Source: Deinandra increscens subsp. villosa
Taxonomy: Eukaryota > Streptophyta > Magnoliopsida > Asterales > Asteraceae
Direction: 5' to 3'
Assembly: GCA_039602395.1 (NCBI GenBank)
Contig: JBCNJP010000023.1
Coordinates: 91,660,177-91,724,176, forward strand
Length of the DNA: 64,000 bases
The notes beneath the pieces are model-generated. The model made no database searches and was not told the DNA's origin. It saw only the letters and a list, made by a program, of their open reading frames with translations. Position 1 is the stretch's first letter; each line of letters starts with the position of its first letter. The position numbers and the translations under genes are program-made. Shown piece by piece: positions 48,240-61,091 of this stretch.

Positions 48240-48690
48240 ATATACACGGAAAGGACAGAAGGTTTAATGGGAAACCTAAAAAAAAGAGAAAATCGGATAA
48301 CTTTTCTAAAAAAAACCATTATTTTTTGAATAAAAAAAACCATTATTTTTTGAAAAAAAAAACCATATTTTTATTTTTTTTTAGTTTTAAAGATGATCAA
48401 CAAACTTTATTTTACATGTAAACTATTGAATTTCATAAGTAAAACATAGAAAATATATTGCTTGTTCGGTTTTCCATTTCTTGTGTTTTATATAGAAGAA
48501 AAATTAAGAATCTATTTTTAATATTCTACATGTGAAATTCGATAGTTTAAATGTAAATAAAGTTAGTTGATAATCTATAAAACTAAACTACATAAAAATG
48601 TTTTTTTTTAAATAATGTTTTCTACAAAAAAGTTTCACGGTTCCCCATTTTTTTTGGGTTCCACTAAACCTCCCTCTCTCTCTAAATATA
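48240..48690. mobile_element. TA-flanked fold-back MITE, about 450 bp
   Basis: TATATA tracts flank it. The ends are inverted (AAGGTTTAATGGGAAACC and GGGTTCCACTAAACCT). Inner inverted arms surround AACAAACTTTATTTTACATG / CATTTAAATA-like blocks (about 48395-48460 and 48520-48590). It belongs to the same structural class as 46331-46763, but has a different interior. Confidence 0.6.
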
Positions 48691-48700
48691 TTATATATAT

Positions 48701-48733
48701 ACTAGGATGGTGCCCGCGCGTTGCGGCGGCGAG
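48701..48733 (-). mobile_element. Helitron-like 3' end on the minus strand
   Basis: The minus strand reads GC-rich CCGCCGCAACGCGCGGGC, then ACCATCCTAG then T. A GC-rich terminus before CTAG|T in AT-rich DNA fits a Helitron end. The hairpin stem is weak, so the call is tentative. Confidence 0.4.
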
Positions 48734-49050
48734 AGTTTATAGCGCATTATTCGTCTTTTGTTCGCGGGTTGCGACGACGCTACAATCTTTAACGTGGTAT
48801 TTGTCTTATGTTCGCGCGTTAGGTGGCGGGCGATAGTTTACAATGCAATATAACGCGTCATTTGTCTTATTTTCATGTGTTCCGTGTCAGTGGCAATTTA
48901 TGACATGATATATGCGTGTCCGGAAAAGGCAGCAATTATCTAACATGGTACTTGTTTATTTATTAGTTTATCAATACTCTTGTGATATCGCATTATTTGT
49001 CTTATGTTCGCGTATTCGGCAGTAACAATAATTTACTTCGCAATACTTGT
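48711..49050 (+). repeat. Degenerate tandem repeat, unit about 50-70 bp
   Basis: Five or six eroded units share GTTCGCGCGTT-like GC cores, then ATAGTTTA and ATTTGTCTTAT. They run away from the putative Helitron terminus, as tandem arrays near Helitron 3' ends often do. Confidence 0.65.
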
Positions 49051-49301
49051 TTTTGTTTTTTGTTAGTTTATCAATGATCGCTATTATACCATAAAATGCT
49101 AAAGGATGCTCTGGCTTGGTCCTAACAGAATCACCAAAATTAGTTCTCAGTTTTAAGATCTTATGAAAAGCTATGGATTTTATAGATATAATATAGGTGG
49201 GAAGACACAATATGGGTTATATCTAAGTTATATGTCAGGTGACTCACAAAATGATAAAAATAGAAATGAATCTCTTGATTTGAAAAAAGGCTCAACATCA
49301 T

Positions 49302-49964
49302 ACCAATGATGTCTTATATACATGATGAAATCATACTCGTGAGATCACATAACTTGAAATCTTCTCTGATTATGGGTGAGCTTAATGGTCTCAAGATTTT
49401 GATTGATATGAACAATAGTCCTAGAAGTAGAAAATCGAAAAATAAATAGAAAGCAAAAAAGAAATTCCAACATATGAATACAACAATGACCAAGTTGTTA
49501 CTAAGTTGTTATGATCCTTTTAGAAATCTAAGAGTCATCAACAAAGTTTTGACTTTCATTATTATTGCCACATTGAAATTGCTCAAAACATGTAGAGGGC
49601 TGATAGGACACTGTTGTAAATTCCAACATATGAAATCTAAGAGTCACCAATGATGTCTTATATACATGATGAAATCATACTCGTGAGATCACATAACTTG
49701 AAATCTTCTCTGATTATGGGTGAGCTTAATGGTCTCAAGATTTTGATTGATATGAACAATAGTCCTAGAAGTAGAAAATCGAAAAATAAATAGAAAGCAA
49801 AAAAGAAATTCCAACATATGAATACAACAATGACCAAGTTGTTACTAAGTTGTTATGATCCTTTTAGAAATCTAAGAGTCATCAACAAAGTTTTGACTTT
49901 CATTATTATTGCCACATTGAAATTGCTCAAAACATGTAGAGGGCTGATAGGACACTGTTGTAAA
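49302..49964. repeat. Tandem duplication, period 344 bp
   Basis: The 319 bp at 49302-49620 recur at 49646-49964 with no difference seen by eye. The 25 bp linker itself is built from neighbouring motifs (CCAACATATGAA and AAATCTAAGAGTCA), suggesting replication slippage or unequal exchange. No gene is recognised in it. Confidence 0.9.
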
Positions 49965-51503
49965 GCTCCACAACTGAAAGATTCATATTCATAAAAGAAT
50001 CAATCTATGAGAATGACAATATAACCATTTAATCTATGAAACTGGATGAAACAAATTCTTTACCAACGGATGGAGGCTCCCTCAACATACCTTGCATGTG
50101 TTGGAAGTGTTTGAAGAAGATGACTGCATGATGGGGGGTAAATTTTCTGCAAAAAAAAAAATAATAATAAAAACAAAACACCAAAAGGGTGTGCGTTTAA
50201 TTTCAAACAGGAGTTGGCATAAAACATTCTAATTTCTTCATTCAACTTTGATATAACTACTGATCCAAAGCAGCCTTTTTGGAACACCTAGTAGGTGACT
50301 ATTTTGTTTTCTATTTTGGTCCAAGGTGGGTTATCTCATGTTATTTTTTGTCTAAATTGTATCAAAAGTTGTTTGCGGGTCAATTCAGGCCCGAACAAAC
50401 CCATTTTATAAAGGATTTTAGTAAAAACTGGGTAAGACTTGAGAAGTGTTTTAGGCCAAGCTCATATTCCATCAGTGATGCTATGGACAATATTTTGTAA
50501 GGAAGGTAGTGATGCTATCAATAATAAACAAAGTAACCTGCATCAATAGAGAATAAGGTGTTAGAGCTAAAATAAATTGTAAAATTAAAGTAAATTTTTT
50601 TTTTTGCATATTTGATTATTTTAAAATCCCAGGTTAGTTTGCTGTGCGAACGATTGTGCCTTCTATTTACCAGCCCACTACACATTAAGTTCGTTTTGGG
50701 GATTGCTAAAATTCTGTTTTTTAATTGTTGGCCTATACAGAACACATCTGATTATATGATTCGATCTATTTTGCTATCTATTGTTATTTTTGTTAAAAAT
50801 TGCAATAACTCCCTTCCCATGATGGCCTCAAAAGATTACAATATTAATAACTTTTAGACATTAATAGTTAGATTATACTCAGATTACGTTGACATGTTGT
50901 TAAGTCAAACATCACAATTTTCATGGAAAATAAGAAGGGTGGGGATACCAATTTGGGAGAAGTTATTACCGGAAAGAAGATACATGGTCAAAGAAACACC
51001 GGTTGCTGATCATGTTCCACCAACTTCCCATGTTGCTGAAGCCTTTAAATCTGCAAGAAAATATATTTTGACTTATACTGTTGATTTGACCCCAATTTCT
51101 AAGTGGATAGCCAAAAATGCTTTTTCTAATATAACAAAGTTGTTGATAAAAGGATACATGATATATATTAACCAAAGACTAAGATAAAGACATACAAAAT
51201 CATAATATATGGATTTTGTGGATCAGAACTTAGAACTGGTTTTAAAGGGCGCATGTCAACTACCCTCAAGATCGAGCTATCAAATGTCCCAGACCAAATT
51301 AAGGGCTCCAAAGAAGTCCACGGCTGCCAATAAAAATAATACGATACATGTCATAATATATGGATTTTGTGGATCAGAATCAGAAGTGATTTTAAAGGAA
51401 GCATGTCAACGAGTTAAAAGGCCGTCCAAATAGGAAATGCTAACCATAAAAAGTTGGTAGGATATGGTTAGCATTTCCCTTATTTTAAGAATATTTGTTA
51501 TAA
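49965..51503. other. Stretch with an unassigned 97-codon frame and a short direct repeat
   Basis: A plus frame at 50894-51187 (containing LLPERRYMVKETPVADHVPP) is less biased than its surroundings and may be a gene fragment, but I do not recognise it. The motif CATAATATATGGATTTTGTG occurs at about 51200 and 51352 with similar following sequence, a 150 bp period direct repeat. Confidence 0.35.
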
Positions 51504-54500
51504 TCTATTACTATATATAATACATATTGCCCTAAAGGGCATTTTCGTCATGAAAAATGCTTAATCCTTAAGACGCGTACAATGAATTATGCAAAATGTA
51601 CAAGTCAAACAAGCATCTCACTTGAAAATAAAGGCTTAGCCGGCGAGGACACATATTTCAATCTGATTTTGAATTTTAAAATTAATACACATTCACTTTT
51701 GTCTCCTTTATCTGCGATTTCTCTTTTTCGTTTATTGGGAGCATGCGCGCATGCTCATTGAGACCGCAACTTTCTCTTTATCTTTCTTGAAATCGGCCCC
51801 TCTTCAATTCTAAAACCAAACGAAACCAAACGACCGTAGCTCTCTCTCAAATCCACATCTCCCATACTTCAATTCGAACGATAATTTCCCATTTGCACAG
51901 ATCTGCTCTCTCTCTCGCTATCACCGGCGATGGTATTTTTCTTTCATCCCTCAATCTTTGTTCCTGCAACGTACCTCTGTATCATCTTTGTCGTTGTTTG
52001 ACCGAATCTTCGTTTTTGCAGGTTTTGGTTTGAGGTGTTTCACAAAGAGGTACCGCATCCAACCACACCTACAATGAATCGTCCCTTACATCTGAAAGCA
52101 TAGATTTGCAGCGACCAGATGCAGTCACTCTGTTTCTCTCTCTCAAAGCCACGAAGAACATCTGAAAGCCCAAATCTAGACGTGAAGTCATTTTTTCTCT
52201 CAAACCATTGCATCTTCGTCTTCCTCGAGCCTATCTCTCACAGGTATGTTTCCATCTCACAGGAATTTTTAGGGTTTCTAAATCGATTTCTCGATTTCTT
52301 AGATTTTTTACGGTTCCTCATCTGCTTGGTATTTTCTAATAATTGATCTGGATTTTTAGATTAGGGTTTTAATTGTTTAGTTTTGGTTTTGTGATCTCAG
52401 ATCTAAGCTTCTCTCTGCTGTTCATCATCAGATTCTAAACCCTAGGTGTGCACGCTTTAATCATTGTGCAGATTTCTTCATATTCTTCACATATTTTTTA
52501 ATTCCGCCATGTTCTTCGTTACATATATATGAATTGTTTAAAAAATACCATGTTTTTTCGATTGAATTTTAATCTATAGCTGGATTGTTACCATTTTGAC
52601 GGTGAGTGATGATTTCACTCTAATTGAGTTTTAGTGACACTCTTTGACGCTAAAAAGTTTGATGTGGTATACCTTTTTCTAATCTACTGAAACATATTCT
52701 AATGTCTTTGATTAAATAGTGAATCTATTTGATATAAAGCAGGTGAAAATCTTAAAGGAAACGATGAATCAGATGATAGAAACCTAGACCTGCGATTCCT
52801 GAAGCACTGGAGGAGGTATTAACACCCCCGAATCACATTCTCTTCTAAAGGTATTAGCATATTTTTTCATGATTCTTACTAATTTCATTACACATAGTTG
52901 AATTATATAAAGCTTCATAATTAGTAATGTCCTGATTTATGCTGTTGGTCTTTTTGGATTAAAGGAGGAATTGAAATCTTCATTTGGTTCATATAGAAGA
53001 CAATATAAGAATCTGATCCTATCCCCATAAACTTCATTGATTATCTAACTTTTTTAGTATATTGACTAATTTGTTATTTTTTCGTCGATCTGCTGGGATT
53101 GACTATACAGGTGTTGATATGTCATCTTTCGTCTTGAAGATTCGTAGACATGCTTACCGTTTTGTGACTATTTTCTGTTGATTACGAATGTACTGGGTGG
53201 TAGAAGGTATGTTCTTTGCTTGATTGTTGCTCGCTTTTGTATATACTCGCTGTGTTTTAATTGGTTCATTTGTTATTTGGTTTGTAATTCGATAGTCTTG
53301 CATGTTTGCTGTTTGTCCAATAATTGCTTCAATCTGACGGTTTTAATACTTTGACCATTTCTTACTTGATCGGTTTATCAATATACCAATAAAGTCATGA
53401 TTGAATTTTAGTTCATTATTTCGATTGTTTTTCTGTCTTTGCATGCTCTTAACTTGGTTTTGATGTGTTTGATATTCCTTATCAGAGTATGATAGTTGGT
53501 CTTTATGTTTTGCATTTTCTTTGTTTACCTACATACCAATATTAGACTCAAGTCTCAACATGGTTATAACTGAACTGCAATTGCTTGATGGTGGAATGTA
53601 TAAGATCATAATTGCTTCTGTATGATAGTTTTGTTGTTTTAGGTACTCATTATACTAAGTTTCGGCTCAAAAAAGTTATGACTGAACTTTAGTTTATTTG
53701 TTTTGCTGCCTTGCATGTTTTCTATTACTCATCTGACATTCCTTATTAATAGTTGGTCTTTATGTTTTGTATTTCTTTGTTTACCAATTTACTGATTTTG
53801 GACCTAATAATCTAACAATTCAACTGTATTTACCTGATAGTGGACTTAATAAGGCATTGGCTTTTTAGTTTTGAAAGTTTATGATACTATATTTACCTGT
53901 GTGGAAATAATTTTTGAATATGTTGACTGAAATGCAAAATTGGGTATGTGTGTGGGAATTATTTTTGAATATGTTGTTTATCTTTAATTTTTGTTCGAAT
54001 ATGTTGTTTATCGTATGACTTTTTATTTTTATTTTTGTTCGAATCTGTTTTGAGTTTGTTCTAAGAGTTTATTGTCCCATATACATATACATTCTTGAAG
54101 TTACATATTAGGTTTCATTTAAAAGACTAGGATGGATATCATGGAATTTATAGTTTCATGCTCATGATCAAAACTTTTGGTTCACCCTTTCCTGCGTTTT
54201 CTTGATGGCCTTCTCAATTGCAGGTACATTCATAGTGAAGTTTGACCACTGCATTGAAGTCAAACCGATGCCTAAACACATCAAGCAAAGGGAAGTTTTC
54301 ATGAATAGTTAACAAGCATTACAAAGTTTTCATGGATAGTGTACATTGATCATGCTGATCTCTCTTTGACTTCTTCACTTTTTTAAATCAATCTTTGATG
54401 ACAGGTAACCATAACTTATTCTAAATTTTTATTAAGCAATAGAATATGCTTTGCTCTTTACTGTTCTACTGAAATTATTATAAATTGAATATATGTGCTC

Positions 54501-56012
54501 TGGCTCTGAATTTGTGTGATGCCTTAAACTGCAGCAGGTAACATTCAATTGCTCACAGATCTTGAATTAAGATGGGTCATGAACAGGTAGAGCAAATTGT
54601 AAAATATTATCTACCCTTTAAATTGTATATCAAATTATCAATGCATCAAAAAATATATTGTAATGCAAGAGCCTCAAGTGCTTTTAACATGACTATTGCA
54701 ACTTGAAAACTGTTATGATTAAATTACATGAATCTTAGTAATCAGTTTTCTTACAATAGCCTTTTCATGTCTTCAAATCTGGTTATTTTGATCATTAATA
54801 ATTAAGAAAGCTGAAATTTACCCAACTCCATAGGCTGATTATTGTGCCATTGTTATTTTAGTCAAAACGTAATTTTAGTAGTTTTAGGTAGTTAGCCCAA
54901 TGAGAGCTACCATGGATTTAAATTTTTCGAAATGACGTGATAGTAATTTTAGGTAGATGGGAAGCCCAATGAGAGCTCAAGTAATTTTAGTAATTTTAGG
55001 TAGTTAGCTATTTCAGTTCTATGATTGATATATTCTAATAACTTATTGTGGTTGTTTTGCTGATTCTGACTCCATTCAGATGCTGATGGTGAAGAGAAAG
55101 TGCAGAAATTTACCAACAAATCTGGAAAACTGAAGAGCACATTGAATCTCTTTGTAGGAATGTTTAAAAGAACTGAGCTTGAAATAAAATCATACATATT
55201 GGTACAATACTTCTCAAAGCTCCACCCAAAGGTGCATTCATTCGCTGGTTTATATAAAGTCGTTATTTGCCTTTAATCGCCGCTTTAGTGTATTGTTCTA
55301 TCTTTTGTGGTGCTTTGCCTGATTTCATCTGATTTATATGAGGAAAATCTGGTCTACAGTGAGAATAATCACCAATTAATGTTGGAAATAATACATTACA
55401 AAATAATATAATATACTCTTTAATAAGAATTTTGAGCAACTTATAAAGAATACATTACAAGTAGATAAATAACCGTCTTTGGAATATAAGCAATAAAGAT
55501 GCATCATATAACACAAAGCGATTACTTATGCGAAGTATTTTGTATCTGACAAGTTGGATTACAATGGTGACAGGTGGTAACGGGTCAGACCGAGTACTGT
55601 AAGTCATGGGTCAGACTAAAACGGTCATAGTTATGTTAGCTTGCAACACATTTCGTAATATTCACATGTTGGTTTATGCAGGTTGCAACAGTCAAAAGTG
55701 TACTGCTTCATTTTTTTATGAATTTGTTAAAATATTAACATGAATGTTTTTACACTTTCACTTATGTTTTGAACTCTGTTAGAAAAATCTAAATTCCCTG
55801 TCAATTTGGATTCAAATGTGATCCTTCTTATCCCTAAATTCAGGCAGCATCTAACTGGAAGTTTGTTTCCAATTTCTATTTTACTTGCATAGGCTGCTTA
55901 ATTCATTGTCTGCTTTGTCAATGGAATCCTTGCAAGTTCATAATTACATTTGCTTGATGTTTTATAGGTGCCATTTTTGAACTGAACATATATGAGTTGT
56001 TTTGACCTACAG

Positions 56013-56105
56013 TGGGGAATGTCAAGTGCAACCAAAACTCTTTGTGGACAAGCGTTTGGAGCAGGGCAACATCACATGATGGGCATATACTTGCAAAGAT
56101 CATGG
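56013..56105 (+). pseudogene. Exon fragment of a MATE (DETOXIFICATION) transporter
   Basis: After an acceptor-like CTACAG the frame reads GMSSATKTLCGQAFGAGQ, then GIYLQRSW. This is the conserved stretch around the second helix of plant MATE proteins, which export metabolites or toxins by proton or sodium exchange. Only about 31 codons are present; flanking DNA is unrelated, so it is a captured fragment and not a gene. Confidence 0.75.
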
Positions 56106-58542
56106 TTAGGATCACCCTTCCTAGGCTGGTTCTTGATTTTAAAAAGATCTTTGTTCTTTTTGTTTGTAAATCAGTATACAGGTATAATTCAAACAAATTC
56201 TAGATGTGGAACTTCAATAAGGTGTGCGCTTTAGATGTACATTGGTGTTACGGATTAACTTAGTAACAAACGTACAATGCAATATATCACGAACCTAACC
56301 TGGATTACCCTGCCATTATGCCACCCATACTGATAATTTCCGTCTTCATACAAGAATTTTGATTCCGTTAGGTTCTCCTTTACTTTCTATATCAAAGCAT
56401 GTCAAATTGATTAATGAAACTCAACACATGTAAAAATCCAATTAAATATTTGAGTTTGCTGATGTAAAAAAGGTCAAAATTGTAGAAAATTGGTTTTGAG
56501 TTGTCGAAAGAGGTACTAAAAAGACATGTGGATGTCATCAACTTCGAGATTATATCATCCGAAAGCTGACAGATAATTGAAAAAAGTGCTTAGTAATTAT
56601 TTTGAATGGCCAACTGATTGCGGGGATAATACTACTTCATAGTTGAAACTAATAACCAAAATGTAAACATATTTCGAATAAAATCATGCAAACCTTTATT
56701 TTCACATTGTTCGGCCTGTCTTTCACACCTGCCTTTTGAGCACCCAGTGTCTCTAATTCAGTCTGCCAAAGAAAAGGGTATAGATAAAGTGAATTATTAA
56801 GAAAAACATAGCAAGTTTAGCAATAATTATAACCTCCAATGGTAAAGAAAACCGAATTAAAATTGTTGACAAACTATAAGTAGTTTACCGATCTCTACTT
56901 CAAAGTCCCAACTATAGCATCTTCATTAGCATCCAAAGATATGATTGACTTAGCCAAGGTTGGTAGGGTCGATTCAATCTGGAAAATAACTACGATCAAC
57001 ACAAGAAAACCCAAGTAAACCAACTTTTCTTCCACGTGAATTTTCGAACAAAATACGTTAATCCATCTCGATTAAAATATAATGAGCTGTATATTAACAA
57101 TATGAGACTGATTCAGCCCTAAAAAATGCTGAATATGTGCATTAAAACAACAACAAAATTACTTAAGCCATTAATAGTTTCCCACATAAATACATAAGAA
57201 ATATCAGAATATACCAATAATGTTTGATTCAGATCAAATCTACCATGAACAAACTTTTTATGCAGTTGTCTATCCACAAAAAGAAGGGTAAATATCCGTA
57301 AACACAAAATAAAATCAAAATTCAATAAAAACCCACATGAATCAGGTGAACAAAAGTAACCCTACAAATTGATCAATGAAATGGCTACAGAGCACATGCT
57401 CACAACTTGGAAACCTTTTGCATACTTGAAGATTTATAAAAAACAGTCCAAACATAGATTACACATTTAGTTTGGCTTACAACTATTACATGAAACAAAA
57501 CCAGAACAACACAATAAACCACCAACATAAAACGCACCAGCCAATATCCTAACAGATTTTGCAACACATAGACTAACCATTTATATGGTTCAAATACTCT
57601 TAAATTGCAACAACGACGAATTGCAAGTGATTAAATAATTTCCTTTTCACATATCCTTAGAAATTTAGTAACCAATAATATATGACCTTGTAGAAAGGTC
57701 CTGGTCAGCTGCATCATCAACCGAAAGCATGTCACAATGAATATTGAAGACCTAATAAGCAGAAAAAAAAAGATAATTACGATTAACCCATCCGCAGTTG
57801 TACCTTTGATAAAAGTAGGACCAGGTTTAGCATCGTTTCTTTTAACACCATCCCAAACTTGTACTGGGAATTATGTTGATCAATCTATGAGCTCCCACAT
57901 GGGTTTTTTGGCCCTTTTTTTATCCCTGCTATTCTGATGGTAGCTGAAGCAGAGGATCCAAAATCCTTTTTAGACCTCTTTATCCCTGCTATTCATTTGT
58001 AAATAAACAAATGCAATAAAACTAATAAGAAAAACTTTGGCTTATAACCTAATACTCCAAAAATTATCCTTACCCTTCACATCGGCACCTCCTTCATTCC
58101 ACCTTCACATCCGCACCCATAGAACATGATGAACCTGCACTAAGAGCAACTTAGCTAAGAAAAGTGTATTGAATGTTTATAAATCATGATGCACTCAAGC
58201 TTCATTGAGTATGTTGTTGCATCTAGAAATATAGAATCACTGAAACCTGTACACAATAAATTTACAAAGCAAGCTTGATTATTTTGACCCACTAACAGAT
58301 TTAAAAAAACCGAATATGACTTTTTATGTCGATCAAATGCTTTTAAATTCCAAAATAGGTTAAGATGCTTCTTTTAAATTCAGTTACAAGCTATATGAGG
58401 ACCATCAAAGTAGAAAGCGGTGAATTTGATATTTTAGTAAAAATTAATCCAATCAATGTCCTTATAGATCAAAATCCCAAGTCATAGAAACAACAAAAAC
58501 GTCTAGGGACTGGTAATCAATATAAACCATCTTGATTCAAGA

Positions 58543-58716
58543 GGTCCAACAAGAGCCGTTTTGCTTGTACCAGGAGGTCCAGCAAGCAGAAGTGCCCTTC
58601 CAACCATCTTTTTTTCATGGCGAATCATATCAACTACAAGACCGCTAAGCGCCAGCCTCTCTTGCGTCCACCTGTCCCACAAATCCAGCAGCTAATGTTA
58701 TCGCTTTTCCAGTAGC
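58543..58716 (-). pseudogene. Fragment of RuvB-like 1 (TIP49a / Pontin) helicase gene
   Basis: Minus-strand translation gives ATGKAITLAAGFVGQVDARE and, after a small insertion that brings a stop and a shift of frame, GLVVDMIRHEKK and GRALLLAGPPGTSKTAL. This matches the region around the Walker A motif of the AAA+ ATPase RuvB-like 1, a subunit of chromatin remodelling complexes and snoRNP assembly factors. The Walker A glycine is Ser here (GTSKT), and the rest of the protein is missing. It is a non-functional captured fragment. Confidence 0.85.
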
Positions 58717-59743
58717 CTAGACAATATTATTGGAATCCATATCATAATAAGTATAGCATGAAGTATATTCAATTCGACAACTTTTTTAAAGAAGAAAAAT
58801 TTGAAGCAAAATGATGTGGAGAAACAAACAGAAACCAGTCCCACACATTGGCAATATACATGTTGAAATTCATTAATAAACCATAATGAATTTATAACAG
58901 AGTAATTCTAAAGCATCATAATTGTTAAAAACAACAATTTAAAGCAGAATAAGTCATTCCAAAATGTTACATAACGAAGTTAATCCCAAAAATTGATGTT
59001 TAGAGCAACTATAGTTAGTGTACATATCATTTGTGCAAAAAAAAAAAAAAAAAAAAAAAACTCAAACAACAAAGAACCAATTCCCTAAACTTGAGTGTAA
59101 GCAATAACCCTATTTAACTCACAAAAACATGGGAAAGGGGGTGAATCACGAACCTGACAAAGTCACAAAACTGGATGAAGCTCTGTGTTAAATAAAATTT
59201 ACACATACATGAGAAATGGATAAACTCTGTGTCAAATACATTTCTCAGAATTAGAATCATGAAACTCAAAATACGTAACATAGCTAAATGAAATAAACTC
59301 GGTAAGTTGTAGAGAAGGAGAAACAAACTTTTTCTCAGTTCAGAAACATTGCTCGTTGATTTTTAAGGCAGATGAAGGAATGATTACACCTACATAAACA
59401 ACAACAGGAAGCCAAGAAAAATTAGACGATGTTAGGTCTTCATTACCACAACTGAGAACAAAAAAGAGGGAAATCGAAGAGCTACATAAAGAGAGTATAA
59501 ACGCAGAGTTTTACAAAATTAAGAACACTAAAATGTTAAAATTGAACCTCACGAGTCATAGTAGAACGTCTGGTTTCTTTTCTAATTCGACATGTTTTCT
59601 CCTAGTAAAACAAATGCAAGCCATCAACGAACATGATACAATTTAAGTTATTATAAGCTTATAACAAAGTTTCCTTTCTTTATAAAGGTGAATATCATTA
59701 TGTATATATGCTCTGATAACAGAAAAATAACAGTGATTTATAC

Positions 59744-59863
59744 CTACGTGAATGAAGATCAAGGTGAATATGAGCTTCATCTAAACTCACTTGAGCTTCA
59801 AGTGTTGAAATAATAGCTTGTTGTTTAGCATTTTCAAATTGAGCTTCTACCCATTGCCCTTCA
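59744..59863 (-). pseudogene. Exon fragment, probably of AUGMIN subunit 3
   Basis: A 120 bp open block is bounded by an AG acceptor (59864-59865) and a GT donor (59742-59743). It reads [15 protein letters not shown], then [20 protein letters not shown]. This resembles the coiled-coil part of plant AUGMIN subunit 3 (HAUS3-like), which recruits gamma-tubulin to microtubules. The identification is from memory of the family and is not certain. Splice sites are preserved, so the capture was from genomic DNA with introns. Another coding-like block at about 60000-60060 (minus strand, containing ELDRLLEKFHVPSE) is not identified. Confidence 0.55.
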
Positions 59864-61091
59864 CTGGTTCCAAATCTTCATATTTATGAAAGAATACAAA
59901 CAAATATCAGAAAAATAAGAACAAAAACAAATATTTTGTTTCCATCATAGCCCTAGAAAAAAGTTAAATAATGGCTGAAAATGACATACCTCTGAAGGGA
60001 CATGAAATTTTTCAAGAAGCCTATCGAGTTCCACCACTAAAGCTGCATATCTGGGCTTAAGAACCAAATTTAGGCTTTTATATAAATAACAAAGATAGGT
60101 TACCTTCACAAAAAAATTCAGCAACCAATCTAATAGGTTACCTTCTGCACTCTTTTTTCTTCAAACATTTTATCAATAGTGTGTTCTATATCTTTAAAGA
60201 ACCCCACAACAACATGTTGCTAGATCGACCTATTTGTTATCCCTGGTGAAATGATGGATACAACCTCTCTTCAATCATCAAGAACAAAAATTATGGAGGA
60301 GAAGAAGAATCGTTGGTGAGTATCTGAAATGGCACCACATCAGGTATATAAACAACACAACCAAGTAAAAAATCAGTTCAAACTCTTCATCAACAAAGGA
60401 AACTGTCAGATGTTATTTTCACCTTTAAAAAATTGCAATGAAATTAAAAATTGCAAGCAAGAAGGACCACTAAAAATTGCAAACAGGGTTCGTGCCTACT
60501 GTGATTTATTCATACGTAATGTCGATCAACCAACGGCGTATTTATGGAGGTTCCTAGAAAGAGAAATTGGGTGAAGATGGAAGGCACGAACATGGATTGG
60601 AAGTCGAGAAATAAAGTTTAACTTGCTCAGATGAAACAATGAACATGAAAGCAATTGAAGATAAAGCAAATATCGAGAATTAGGGTTTACCTGCGAGATT
60701 TAATGAAAGCAACAACGGCAACTGGAAGAGGAAACACCAAAACCGGGACAACACTAATCGAGAGCATGCGTTATCATTAGAGCATGCGTGAATTGAATAG
60801 CAGTGTAGTAATCGAGAGGATGGGCTGGAAATTGCCCAACCGATGAAGAGAAAGACTGTTGAAGGCGCGGCTATCGACAGGAGATGGACGGCAAAAGGGA
60901 TATTGAGATTTAAGACCTATCCGGACGAAAATACCCTGACTCAATAAGCTTGTACATGTTGGAGGTTGGTTTAGATGTTAGGCTTTAAAGATTGTACATG
61001 GTGCTAAAGTGTTTGTACGCGTCTTAAGGATTAAGCATTTTTCATGACGAAAATGCCCTTCGGGGCAATATGTATTATATATAGTAATAGA

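Larger units (their letters stand above)
51504..61091. mobile_element. 9.6 kb segment with 77 bp inverted ends carrying host gene fragments
   Basis: The left end (51504-51580) and right end (61015-61091) are inverted copies, 75 of 77 bases identical, starting TCTATTACTATATATAATAC. Both are preceded, in their own sense, by A. No 8-11 bp target duplication is seen. The interior has intron-like DNA with CT-rich leader sequence reading inward from each end, and fragments of a MATE transporter, RuvB-like 1 and probably AUGMIN 3. It is either a Pack-MULE-like element or two inward-facing Helitron 5' ends of one family (TC after A is the Helitron rule). No transposase or Rep/helicase is recognised. 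Confidence 0.6.

Noticed and set aside
50279..50500. A 73-codon frame with FGPRWVISCYFLSK
   Set aside because: No recognisable family and no supporting splice or promoter signals.
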